Notes under the pieces: generated by a model
Told to the model about the DNA's origin: nothing
Database searches by the model: none
Seen by the model: only the letters and a program-made list of their open reading frames with translations
Program-made: the position numbers and the translations under genes
Source of the DNA: Pinus tabuliformis
Taxonomy: Eukaryota; Streptophyta; Pinopsida; Pinales; Pinaceae
Length of the DNA stretch: 64,000 bases
Direction of reading: 5' to 3'
NCBI GenBank assembly: GCA_031772625.1
Contig: CM062813.1
Coordinates: 696,456,420-696,520,419, forward strand
In this document: positions 33,674 to 44,135 of the stretch, piece by piece
How positions within the stretch are numbered: position 1 is the stretch's first letter
Layout of the letters: each line of letters opens with the position of its first letter

Positions 33674-34743
33674 TAGTTTTGTTTTTTGGTAGCATTAGAC
33701 GGGTGTTCTAATCTCGATTTGTGTCTAAGAGGCCAAGGAACACGAGATCTCCAAAACTCAGAAAAGGTTTTAGGAGAAAACAACTAGAGACCACTCAACT
33801 AAGTTAATTAATCAATAACTAAAAATGCCTAAGTCTAACTTAGGAAAATTGATTAATTAATGGGAATTAATTGAAGAGATCGACTTATGCTTTAGAGACT
33901 TACAGAAAGTGACTTGGATCAAGTCTAAGATGATCTTAGCCATTGATCATGATTAGTTCTTGGTCGTTGATGCTCCAGTGAGAGATTATAAGAGCAAGTC
34001 GATGGGATGAAGAACGACAAAATAGGGAGAGCGAGTTAGCTAAGGTAAATCGACCTAACCAGAGAGAGAGCATCGAAGAGAGGGAGCACCAGAAAATTCA
34101 GGAGGATTCCAGGGAATTTTCCAACATTTCTCCAGTGTCGGAGTGGTAGAAGGTAGGAGGCCGAATTATTTGTGGAGAGGGCCGCAGAAGCCAATGCGAG
34201 TAATTAGAAACCCCAGTGTGAGTCACCGGAAAGGGGTCGTTTCAGTTGCCAGAAGCCGGGAGATCATCCAGGAGGTAGAGCGAATATTTTCCAGGGGTAG
34301 AGGGAGACTGGCCGTTGGATGATTCACTCGGAGCCAGTTTGTAGGCAGTGCAAATTCTAGGCAAAGTGAGTTTGCCAGTGTGGGATTCGAGCAGGCCAGT
34401 GGAGGCTGGATTGATTGCAGAAGGGGGAAGTTTTCTCCATTTTATTTTAGCTAGATATTTTCCATAGGATTGCCAATTGGGCATCCAAATTGTGGTGCTC
34501 TCCAAATTTGTTGCTTAATAGAATATAAACCCTCATCTGTTGCACCGGTTTTCCCTTTGGGGTTTTTCCGGGGACTTTTCGATCCAAAATAACTGTGTTA
34601 AATTTTATGTGTGTGCATCTATTTTTTAGTTCTTGATTTTACTTCTGCAACATATTTATTTTGTGAAGAATTACAATGTGATTTATTCATTAATTTTCGT
34701 AAACAATTAAATTGCTAATTAGTTAGGAGAAAAAATTCCAATA
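33674..34743 (+). repeat. X-like solo LTR (X3b) nested in X3a
   Basis: About 1,070 bp, close to the 1,082 bp of the X solo LTR at 16318. It begins near 'tagttttgttttttggtagc' and ends 'aaaaattccaata', matching the X end 'gaaattccaaca'. It contains 'cacgagatctccaa', 'cctaagtctaacttagg', 'cttggtcgttgatg' and 'gttgcaccggttttcc', all X LTR hallmarks. The frame at 34242-34505 (minus) has no domain. Confidence 0.7.
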
Positions 34744-34989
34744 GCTGCAATTCAGGAATTTTGACACCCTCATCTTGAAAATTGGTTTTCCCCATCTTGC
34801 GGTTTTTCCAGGGACATTTGTGTCATTTGTGTGATTGGTTTCTCGTATATTCCACTGCATTTTAATTTGGTGAATCATGTTCATGTTTTATATTCATTAC
34901 TTTCAGTTGAAATATTGATTTTGTTGTGCATAAGTAAATGGAATAATGTATTGGGTTAATATCACCTTTTGGGTAGTGGAAATTTTACA
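34744..34989 (+). repeat. X-like LTR (X3a), remainder
   Basis: Resumes with 'gacaccctcatcttgaa', then 'ggttttccccatcttgcgg', the second such R-U5 start within 250 bases, which is why I infer nesting. It ends near 'gtggaaattttaca'. Confidence 0.55.
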
Positions 34990-35080
34990 ATGACATGGGG
35001 CACAAAAATACAAGCGCCCAACAAGAGACACAATGACCCTAGAAATAAGACATGGAGAACACATTATATATACTAAGTCA

Positions 35081-35280
35081 CAGGGTTCAGTGAACCTGAA
35101 GCTTCAGGTCCGAAATTTGGTGAACCTGTAAAAAAAATTTGAGGTTCGTTCAGGTTTGGCGAACCTGAAAGCCGAACCTCAAGTCGAACTCGAACCCAAT
35201 CGAACTTTATCGAACTTCAACGAACCTGATCGAACCGAATCGCAAACTTAAACGAATTTTTTCAGGTTCGATGATTTTCC
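35081..35280 (+). repeat. hAT-like terminus with subterminal repeats
   Basis: It opens CAGGGTTCAGTGAACCTGAA and carries many GAACCTGA and TCGAAC(C/T) motifs in both orientations over 200 bases, as subterminal repeats of hAT transposons do. No matching right end ('...gaaccctg') was found before 37241, so it is one-ended here. Confidence 0.5.
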
Positions 35281-35957
35281 TTGATGGTTTTGTTGACAGT
35301 TTTAGAAAAAACCGGGGCCACATACCGCCTTTTAGCAATTGTTCCCGCCAAATGATTTTTTATAAACCGTCGTTGGCTACCGTTTTGGCACACACTGTCG
35401 GGAAGAGTATCGATTGAGGCTGAGCGTGTGTTTGTGCCATTTGTGGAGTTCTCAGTTGTTGTAGTTTGCGTTTGCAACTTTGCAATGAGTTTGAAACTTT
35501 GAAGACATGCAGGCCTGAGGCGGTGGGCAGTGGGCACGCATTGTGAGTCTGAGGGCCGAGGCTTACTGCGTGAGGCTTTGAGCAGTCGCACGATGCAGAC
35601 CACCGACAAACCGCGGCACCAGTGTCACAGTGTGCACGCAGCACCCTTTTGGACATAACTTCAGTCTTCACTGTTCAGAGGTATTTACAATTTTAACATC
35701 CATGCCCCGAACAATAATCTATGTTTTCATGTTTAGTAAATTATTTTCCAAAAGACCTGTGCCATTGACTAATTAGTAGGATTTCAGCGTTGCAATCTTA
35801 AAAGCAACCGAGGTTGTGTTCAGTAACTAGTCATTTTTTATTTAAACCGTGTATTACAATTTCCGTAACAACTTTAGCTTTCCAGCAATCGTTGAATGCA
35901 AACTGTAGCCAGAAATTTCAGACCGGTGAATCCCAGTACTTGTAAAAATAATCATGT

Positions 35958-36137
35958 TTACAACCATGTTTCCTGGTGTTCATGAAAAGTCTTAGTTTCC
36001 AGATTATCTTCAATAGCAAACATCATCAGATTTGCATGATCTGATGTTTTGGACATAACTTCAGTCTTCAACTTCTGTTTAAGAGTTTCAAACTTGTATA
36101 ATTTCACACTAGAAATTGTATCCCGTCCAGGCCTCAT
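35958..36137 (-). other. Possible terminal exon, unrecognised
   Basis: On the minus strand an open stretch of about 60 codons follows an AG (36139-36138, 'gctcatgag'). It reads GRDTISSVKLYKFETLKQKLK ... and ends HEHQETWL-stop. Amphipathic and lysine/glutamate-rich, with no known domain. It contains a perfect 8-bp hairpin (CATCAGAT/ATCTGATG, 36024-36046). It could be the last exon of a host gene whose other exons were displaced by element B, or chance. Low confidence. Confidence 0.25.
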
Positions 36138-36177
36138 GAGCAAATACAAGTATTAATCTTCAATTCAATTCACTTTA

Positions 36178-36775
36178 AAGAACGTGGTGCATTTTCTGTT
36201 CTCCGAATGGTTAAGCAGGTAGTGGAGCTGAGTTGTGTTTACATTGCCTGCAGTATACCCCAGAGCAAGGGTTTGCATACTTAATAGAACTGTTCTTTGT
36301 TGTATGAACAAAAAGTATTCAAGTACTTGGTCCACTGCTCTTTGTTTTGGGTTTTATGAATCAACCAACCACTTTTTTTATAAAGAAAAACGTTTCTCAT
36401 AGCCTATTGAAAAAGTAGTAAGGGCATTTATCCAAATGCAGTAAGAATGAATGGAATATAAATTCATTCATTACAGCCACCATAATAAATAAATAATCTA
36501 AACCTTGGCGTCCAAAATCACAATCCTAAAATAATCTGATAGCCAGCAGAGCCATACTTCATAACATAGTATGGCCAAGGTCAACAAAATTTAAGGCATC
36601 AAGAACACGGTGCATTTTCTGTTCTCTGAATGTTTAAGAAGGTAGTTGAGATGAGTTGTTTTTCCATTGAATGCAGTATACCCCAGAACAGGGGTTCAGT
36701 GTTCACATACTTGATAGAACAATTCTCTGTGGTATGAACAAAAAAATAATCGAGTACATGGTCCACTGCTCTGTG
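36178..36775. repeat. Duplicated ~170-bp block
   Basis: 36178-36345 and 36600-36775 share 'ggtgcattttctgttctc', 'gcagtatacccca', 'gtatgaacaaaaa' and 'ggtccactgctct'. The copies are ~420 bp apart and perhaps 80-85% alike. The following 'cattgctgaa.c.tgaaagc' stretches near 36810 and 37010 may extend the duplication. Confidence 0.75.
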
Positions 36776-37241
36776 TCCATTTCTTTTTTCTGTTTATTGA
36801 TTGTTTGTAGTCATTGCTGAAGCCTGAAAGTCTGAAACTAGGCATACATAATTATAAATGTCATATAAATAAGTAAGAAGCATTGGATCAATTATAACTT
36901 ATTTTAATTTAGTATAAAGGATAAGCATATGAGAAGAGGCGTTAATTTGAAATCCAGAGGATTTCCATGTTTCTCATTTCCTTATTATGCTTATTGGCTG
37001 TTGGTAATCATTGCTGAAACTTGAAAGCAATGCCTTTTAATTTCCTATTTCCACATAACAGTAAAAAACAATAATACATTTTAAAGTTTATATAAACTGT
37101 TGATAATCAAGTGCATGCATGATGCATATGCAACCTGCTTAAATTCCTTCAATCCATCCACCATTGTACTCAAAAGTTCAAAACTAGTGTTTTGTTCTCT
37201 TTAGACAGTGACATCCCAAAAATTTCCATGAGATGGCAATA

Positions 37242-39650
37242 TCACCGACGGCAATATGCTATGGATAAACTAAAGGGCTTGTTTCAGAAAACTTTCGAAT
37301 GAAGGCACAGGCAATGCGGCAGTCAGAAAAATGAATGAGCTTACCTGAGCGCTGGACAATCCACGCATTACCTGATTTGATTTGCCGTAAGAGAATACGC
37401 CAGCGGGTACCTTGTTTCTACGTAAATCCACGCTGGAAATAAACCGGCTTTGTGTCAATAGGTTCTGCTACAGCTATATATTGACGTTGGCGTGGATCAA
37501 TGCGTGATATACAGTGATTGACTGGCGTTGAATGATCCCTCACATTGCTTAATCGATATACGTATTCCCTTTTTATTTATTTTATAAATGTATTCTGAAG
37601 AATTTCTGTTCAAAGACTTCAACTGGATTCGGATGCTAGCCGTCAGATTAATCGCGTCGAAATCATGATGCAAAACAACTGCAATCGGGATCCTCAGTGT
37701 TTCTTTTCTGCCGCCGTCAAATGCTTACGCTGGAGGGTATTCACGTCTGAATTGGGGATGCTTCTTCTGACAGGGATTTTCAGCGGGAACGAAATATTCT
37801 CAGCTAGTTTTCTTGAAAGTTTTTTAGTACAGTAACACGTTTTCAACCAACACACCCAAAAAATGCCCAGGATTATTCAGTATGTGCGTCGCAGCCTATG
37901 ACAGGATCACGTGATGGAGAGAATGGCCTGTATAGAGGGCTTGAATGGCAGAGTCTGCACTAAATGTGTAGATTTTTCCAGACCTGCAAAACCCTTAACA
38001 CCGAAATGGTAACCCTGCAAAACTAAATTTCTTCTTCCAGATCTTATCTCAGGTCTGTATCCTGCAAGAAGGAAAACAAAACCCGGCAGATGCACGAAAT
38101 TTTAAAGTAAAACCGTCCAAAATTAACCTAAAATCACAAAAAAAAATTGCAGTAAACAAAATCAAAACCCTAGATCTAGCAAAAGAATTACAGATATGGC
38201 CCCTTGACAGCCTGATTCTGCAAATAATAACAGGAATATTTAGAATATCATGTAATGTTTCCGAAATCTCTCATGTAAACCCGAAAAGAAACTCTTAATG
38301 ATTAACCCAGGGCCAAAATCAGCTAGGCTCTGCAAAGAAAAGCCTGTGGGAGTCGGCAGGTTCAGCCTAGAACTTCCCCAAACGCCCACCAATATTCTTC
38401 ACCTAAAGGTTTCCTGCACATCTCAAGCAACCATCAATAAAGAGAGCAAGAATGCTGCCAGATCTTAGGAAATAATGGAGATACCTGCCATTATTTCAGA
38501 AACCCTAACAACATTCAAACCCTAGCAGGTGAACAAGATACCTGTGCTCACAATGCTCTACAAAAAAGCTATTATTAACGGCTGAAAATAACATATGCAG
38601 AAAATGAAACAATCTCACAGCAATTCCAGAGAGTAAGACCAGCAAGATTTGGACCCCAAAGTCTTCTTTTATTAACCAGAAATCAGATTACAAGAGAGCT
38701 TTCTCAGTACTGACTCACAGTTCGAATGAATCTGAAATGACCAGCTAAGACCCTATATAAAGGAAATGATCCCAACGGCTAGTTCGAATGATCCATGTAG
38801 AAATGATCTCGACCGTTGATGAAGATCAAGACATCTCTTGATCTCATCCGTCGATTTATTCAATTAATTTTTTATTATTATTTTTTAAATTTTTTAAATT
38901 TCTTATTATTTATTATTTTATTATTATTTTTTAAATTTTTAAATTTTAAATTTTTTTTTATTATTTTTTTATTTATTTCATTTTTTAAAATTTTTAAATT
39001 TTTTATTATTTATTATTTTATTATTATTTTTTAAATTTTTAAATTTTTTTTTATTTCATTTTTTTAAATTTTTAAATTTTTTATTTATTTTATTATTTTA
39101 TTTCATTTTTTAAATGGATCATCGAATTAAACCTTTGGAAACATCACCCAAGACCTAGGACTTAGGACTCACAAGGGGATTTAAAACATTTTTCGACCCT
39201 CAAGACACATTACATCATGACTTTTACAACTTACATCTCAAGGGGACAAGCCCACTTAACACAGACCCTCATAAATCACCCAATTCTGCGACACAACTAT
39301 AATCTAGCATATTAACACACTAGGATTCTCCTAAAGTTCTAATGACAAAATCCATCCCGGCTTTGGGGTCAGGTTTGAAGGAAAACTCTGCCGATCCATG
39401 GATCGGTGAGACGAAAAACCTTCCGGGACATAGATTATCATAGAAAGTTAGGTCCACCTAGGCAATTTTACATACATGACTCTGATCTGCTTAGATTATT
39501 TACAATTCATACATGCAGACTGGGTTTACAATTGAAATGATCAAGCTGTTGATGACTGTAGGCTGGCACGGACACGTCGTTCAGGTGCTACCCCTTTCTG
39601 CCAAGAAAAGAGGGTGTACTGCATGGGAATTTGACCAGTAGTGGTCAACA
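37242..39650 (-). repeat. 3' LTR of element B (U5 end missing)
   Basis: It pairs with 46531-48938. On the minus strand it starts TGTTGACCACTACTGG with a short inverted repeat (TTGACCA/TGGTCAA). A 16-bp palindrome lies at 39391-39406, TATA box 'tttatataggg' at about 38753-38763, and the polyadenylation region 'aataaaagaagactttgggg' at 38655-38675. An AT-only stretch of T/A runs spans 38865-39115. The short frame 38816-39034 is a translation of that run. It ends abruptly at 37242. Confidence 0.92.
39391..39406. other. 16-bp perfect palindrome in B LTR (second copy 48679-48694)
   Basis: CCGATCCATGGATCGG, at the position where the related LTRs carry hairpins. It is followed on the minus strand by 'cagagttttcctt' and 'accccaaagccggga'. 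Confidence 0.85.
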
Positions 39651-39907
39651 TCTGGCTCTACTTGGGGACACGTTGCCGCTCTGTAGGAATGTGAGAATCC
39701 AGAATCTGCATCCATGCAACACACAACAAAATACAAGTAGCGTCCGTCCAAAATCATCATATACATTAAGCACAGGAAAGATAAAAGCTCTTCATTTATT
39801 AACTAACTAATAACATGAAAAGTAAATCTAATCCTAAAAACAGAAATGAAATGCTGAAAAGACAAGGAGTAGGGATAGAAATACAATACAGAAGATGCCC
39901 CATGGCA
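39651..39907 (-). other. 3' untranslated internal end of element B
   Basis: Non-coding ~257 bases between pol stop and 3' LTR. On the minus strand it ends 'gtgtccccaagtagagccaga'-like sequence (split: 'gtgtcccca', 'gagccaga') before TGTTG. It is shared with the element at 1-369. Confidence 0.75.
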
Positions 39908-42454
39908 TCAGATATCATCTCTGAAGAACAGCTTGAGCATTTGGCTGTTCACTGGTAGATCAAGTGGTTCGCCATCCAATCTGCTCAAGTAGAATGAGTT
40001 TGGCCAGGCTATATCTCTAATGATGTATGGTCCCAGCCACAAACTATCAAACTTCTTATGTTTTCCCGGCTTTTCATTTTTGCGATCCCAGAGTAAAACC
40101 ATATCTCCAACCTGCAAAGATCTAGATCGAGAGCATTTATCAAAGCTTTTCTTAATATTAGATTGATTTTTACATATAGCCTCAAAAGCTGTCCGACGAG
40201 CCTCATCTAATTCCACAATCTGATCTATCCTATTCTGAACAACATATTTATTAGTGGAAAAATTTTGGAGAAGTTGATAGGCTGGCAATTTTAGGTGCAC
40301 AGGTAAGGTAACTTCCAAGCCATAAACTAATTCAAAGGGAGATTTACCAGTAGACTTCTTAGTAATTCTGTCTGCCCACAAAGCATACTTGATTTTACTG
40401 TCCCAAGACTTCTTGTTATCTCCTACTATCTTTTTGATAATGGTTATGAGATTTTTATTACTTGATTCAGCCAAACCATTACCCTGAGGATAGTAATTCG
40501 ACGAATGAGATAAGACAATGCCATATTTGAAGCAAAAAGATGTAAACTCTGAAGAACTAAAAGCTTTGGCATTGTCCGTAGTGATCTTAGCGGGGACACC
40601 AAATCTAGTAATGATGTTATTCTCAATGAAATCCATAATCACCTTTTCAGTGGCATTCTTAGCAGGAATGGCTTCGACCCATTTAGTGAAATAATCGGTA
40701 GCAGTTAAAATCCATGAGTAGCCATTGCTAGAATTTTCATGGAACTTCTCTATGAAGTCCAGACCCCAATGCTGAAAAGGTGCCTCCACAATAACAGGTT
40801 GTAGAGGAAGGGCAGCAAGCTTCTGCTTCCCAGTGAACAACTGACAGGCTTGACACATTCTAACATACTTGTGCACATCAGAAAAAATCGAAGGCCAGTA
40901 ATAGCCATCTCTTAGGATTTTGTGGGCAGTAGTTCTAGCGGCATAATGAGCACCACAAAATCCTGAATGAAATTCGGAGATTAATCTTTTGGACTCAACA
41001 TCGTCAACACACCTAAGCACTATGCCCTCAGGATTTCTCCATCCAAGGCCATCCTTCATAAGGCAGTACTTAGTGGCTTTTAGTCTAAGAGCCCTTCTCT
41101 TATGAGCGACTAAATGGTTAGGACATGCAAGATTGGTTAAGTAGTAAATTATGTCCTTATACCATTCATGCTCTGCTAATCTTTTCAACTCTGGCGAAGA
41201 TAGCTCGTCAAGGCAAAACAAACCAAGAGTCTTTTCATTACTTTCTGTTAACATTTGAGCTAAACCTTGGCCTTTGATCAGCTTGGTTTGTCTAATTTCT
41301 AAATCATACTCTTGTATCTTAGTAACCCACCTAGCATGAGTCCCTAAGCAATCAGTTTGAGTTAATATGTCCTTAACAGCAGAATGCGGGACGTAAGCAA
41401 TGATCTTAGAATAACCCACATAAGTTTTAAAATGCTTAAGAGACTTGACCAGGGCATAAGCCTGCTTTTCCATGGTATTGTACTTCAACTCAGAGTTTTG
41501 AAGTGCTCTACTCATGAAAGCAATAGGCTGCTCGTGACCATCTTTATTCTTTTGAAGCAAAACACCGGCGATGGTATCTTCAGAAGCGAAAGAAAAAATC
41601 ATGAAATCCTTGGAGTAGTCAGGACTAACCAAGACAGGAGCTTTTGCAATAGCGGACTTGATTTCTTGGAAAGCCTTTTGGCCCTCTTCTTGCCAGACAA
41701 ATTTTGCATCTTTCTTCAGAAGACTTTGAATGGGCTTAGCTGTTTCTGCATAATTTGGGATGAATCTTCTAATAAAATTTATCTTTCCAAGGAAAGACTG
41801 AAGGGATTTAAGATTATGCGGGAGAGTAATCTTTTGAATTGCTTCAACTCGTTCGGGATCGATCTTGATTCCTTCCTTAGAAATGATATGACCGAGTAAT
41901 TTCCCTTCCGTTACCCCAAAAATAGATTTAGCCGGATTCAAAGAAATTCCATATTCTCTACATCTATCAAAAACTTTCCTAAGATGATCTATATGACTGA
42001 TACCATCTTTAGAGAAAACGGTAAGATCGTCTTGGTAAATTTCGATAATTTTCCCGATTAACCCTTTGAAGGCATAATCCATGGCCCTCTGGAAAGTAGC
42101 CCCAGCATTTGTTAACCCAAATGGCATTCTGATATATTCAAAAGTACCCCACGGTGTTGTAAATGTGGTCTTGTGTCGATCTTCCTTTTTCACCCAAACT
42201 TGATTATACCCAGAAAAGCCATCTAGTAATGACATCATTCCATACCCAGTTACCCTTTGCAACAAAGTTTCCATGTTTGGCAAAGGGTAATTATCCTTTT
42301 TGCATGCTAGATTAAGGTTTCTAAAATTGACACAAAGTCTTATTGTACCGTTCTTTTTCCTAACAATCACCAAATTCGAACACCATGTCGAATGCCTAGT
42401 TTGAGCGATGATCCCTGCTGAAAGCATCTTTGCAAGCTCTTTCTGGACCAGGGG
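39908..42454 (-). CDS. Element B reverse transcriptase, degenerate RNase H and integrase
   Basis: 839 codons from the first ATG of this frame at 42427; the frame enters from ~42454 after a frameshift. RT has [23 protein letters not shown] and catalytic YQDD (~130). The native RNase H follows (~270-390) but three of its four acidic positions are replaced: SFAS for SDAS, VPH for TDH, LAQML for VADAL; only E in MEKQ remains. Integrase has the HHCC finger (H..H, CQACQLF) and DDE residues (D in GLDFIEKF, D in TTDNAKAF, E in NGLAESSNK). No stops. Confidence 0.95.
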   Translation of the reverse strand, partial: PLVQKELAKMLSAGIIAQTRHSTWCSNLVIVRKKNGTIRLCVNFRNLNLACKKDNYPLPNMETLLQRVTGYGMMSLLDGFSGYNQVWVKKEDRHKTTFTTPWGTFEYIRMPFGLTNAGATFQRAMDYAFKGLIGKIIEIYQDDLTVFSKDGISHIDHLRKVFDRCREYGISLNPAKSIFGVTEGKLLGHIISKEGIKIDPERVEAIQKITLPHNLKSLQSFLGKINFIRRFIPNYAETAKPIQSLLKKDAKFVWQEEGQKAFQEIKSAIAKAPVLVSPDYSKDFMIFSFASEDTIAGVLLQKNKDGHEQPIAFMSRALQNSELKYNTMEKQAYALVKSLKHFKTYVGYSKIIAYVPHSAVKDILTQTDCLGTHARWVTKIQEYDLEIRQTKLIKGQGLAQMLTESNEKTLGLFCLDELSSPELKRLAEHEWYKDIIYYLTNLACPNHLVAHKRRALRLKATKYCLMKDGLGWRNPEGIVLRCVDDVESKRLISEFHSGFCGAHYAARTTAHKILRDGYYWPSIFSDVHKYVRMCQACQLFTGKQKLAALPLQPVIVEAPFQHWGLDFIEKFHENSSNGYSWILTATDYFTKWVEAIPAKNATEKVIMDFIENNIITRFGVPAKITTDNAKAFSSSEFTSFCFKYGIVLSHSSNYYPQGNGLAESSNKNLITIIKKIVGDNKKSWDSKIKYALWADRITKKSTGKSPFELVYGLEVTLPVHLKLPAYQLLQNFSTNKYVVQNRIDQIVELDEARRTAFEAICKNQSNIKKSFDKCSRSRSLQVGDMVLLWDRKNEKPGKHKKFDSLWLGPYIIRDIAWPNSFYLSRLDGEPLDLPVNSQMLKLFFRDDI

Positions 42455-43581
42455 GCTAATTTTGGATTAATTTGCCTAAGTTTCTGTCGAAAGGGTTTAG
42501 CATTTTCATCCTTTAAGGGAATAGTATGCTCCATAACATCTTCCCTATAGCCTTTTAATTCATCATAGGAAAAAGCTAAAACGTCTCTATATTCATGAAG
42601 TAAATCAGTTAACTTTTTCCTTTCCTCCAAACTAGTACCTTTACCAATTTTAACTATTTTCGGATTTTCGGAAGTTCCAATGTTGATTTCGAGGCACTCG
42701 CCTAGGTTCATCTTGTTTTCTTCTCTAAGCTTCGTGGCATCATGCCGATCAAAATGTTGCTCTAAGGCAACCACATTTCTAGGAGTAGGATTTATGATAT
42801 GTTCACGATTTAAAGATCCATCCTCCTGAGAAATTATCCGAAAATCTTCAAACTCATCCAAACTATTGAGAAAACGAACGACTTGTTTTTCATCATTAAA
42901 AACTTGCCAATGCTCCGAGTTATCTGGGACAGATGGTCTAAATATTACTTCCATTTTGATTTTATCGTTAATTAATTCATCAGATAACTGGAAAGTTGTG
43001 GCAGCTACAGCAAGTTCGTCCGCCAAACTATTTTGTTCACGAGGGATTGCTTCAAGGTTAAGGGCATCGAAGTGCTCCATAGTATCCCACACAGCATTTC
43101 GATAGTTTCTTAATCTCTGATTTCTACATGTGAATTTGTTTTTAAGTTGCATGATAACCAGATCGGAATCCCCCTTGATGCTAAGCAATTTAATCCTCAA
43201 AGCTTTGGCCAATTCAAGACCCAACAATATAGCTTCGTACTCAGCGACATTGTTGGTTGCTTCAAATTCTAAACGATAGGCAAACTTTAATATGTGACCA
43301 AGGGGAGATTTAAGCACTACTACCGCACCCTTACCATGACTAGAGAACGCACCATCGAAGTACATATACCAGACTTCATCTTTAAGATTTTTTACCTTAT
43401 CATCGGGAGGAATTATGAAATTAGACATGATAGAATAGTTCCCGATGTCAGATTGCTCCCTAATTATTTCATTATGAGGCTTCTTAGGATTTTCAACATG
43501 AAATTTCCTCTTGGGCTCTCTATTTAGCCTAACAAAACCATCACCGCTAGGAGAAGGAATCATAGCATATGACCAATTCAT
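42445..43581 (-). CDS. Element B extra (archaeal/plant-type) RNase H upstream of RT
   Basis: Residues ~68-195 form an RVT_3-type RNase H with an intact active site: D in YMYFDGAF, E in VAEYEAILLGLE, D in KGDSDLVIMQL, D in NSLADELA. It degrades the RNA strand of the RNA-DNA hybrid and plausibly replaces the decayed native domain. It is followed by ~180 residues of linker and the pre-RT segment HTIPLKDENAKPFRQKLR. The frame leaves register at ~42455 in a run of five Cs (after INPKLAP), where one C fewer than expected puts RT in another frame. The beginning joins the protease frame across a TAG at 43584-43582. Such domains usually lie after the native RNase H. Confidence 0.92.
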
Positions 43582-44135
43582 CTAAATGCTTCCTCCCAGA
43601 TCAGAGGCCCACTTTCTAGATAACAACATACCCCAAGCATCAGGTACATCAACGACAACGATATCCATAACAACCATGATGTCCGGGTAAACTGAAAGGT
43701 GAACTTGTAAATCCTTGATTAAACCATGTACTTCGATTTTCTTAGAATCCATAGCACATATATTATAGTAAGGTCTAGAAACTCTTAAGTTAAGCTGTTC
43801 CATGACCCTTTTAGTCATAACGCAAGCAGATGCGCCTGAATCCAACATGCAGTTATTCAATTTATACCCGTTGACTAATAAGGTGATAAAGAAGGGTTGA
43901 TGATCTTTGTTATCAGCATCTACGCTTTGCAGATAAATAGGAGCATCATGATAGTCAACCTCGCGAATCTTCTGCGGAGAAGTGTTGACTTGAGGACCCT
44001 GAATTGCCTTTAGTAACTTGTCTTTTTGGGAAGGGATCTTAGCGATCTCTGACACAGGGACCCAGATTTTCGCATTGTTAAACCAAATTCCCAAATCAAT
44101 ATCTATTCCAGAGTTTATGCCAGGGTTTAAAGTTC
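43582..44135 (-). CDS. Element B aspartic protease region
   Basis: Cleaves the polyprotein. The ATG at 44094 is internal; the frame is open from ~44135 (…PGINSGIDIDLGIWFNN). Protease signature LDSGASACVMT with later ILL-like MLLSRKWASDLGG at the end, as in Tat elements. It terminates at TAG 43584-43582 between GGSI and MNWSYA, where relatives read through; CAG changed to TAG fits. The upstream junction with Gag is another five-C run (~44135) with one base missing relative to a continuous frame. Confidence 0.9.

Larger units (their letters stand above)
34990..37241. other. Unassigned region left of element B
   Basis: No complete gene or element. It holds hAT-like terminal sequence (35081-35280), a possible minus-strand exon (35958-36137) and a duplicated ~170-bp block (36178-36345, 36600-36775). 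A short minus-strand open stretch near 37200-37135 (TMVDGLKEFKQ then GT) could be a second exon, but nothing in it is recognised. The 22-bp 'ttttggacataacttcagtc' plus 'tt' occurs at 35648 and 36050. Confidence 0.5.

Noticed and set aside
37135-37241. Continuation of element C integrase left of element B
   Set aside because: A loose GYC..FG.S resemblance appears across the join, but the next residues do not follow any integrase pattern and no C 3' LTR follows.
38816-39034. 72-codon plus-strand frame rich in F, I, L and N
   Set aside because: It is a translation of the AT-only low-complexity tract inside the B LTR.
41384-41899. 171-codon plus-strand frame opposite element B pol
   Set aside because: Shadow of the RT/RNase H region; no domain of its own.
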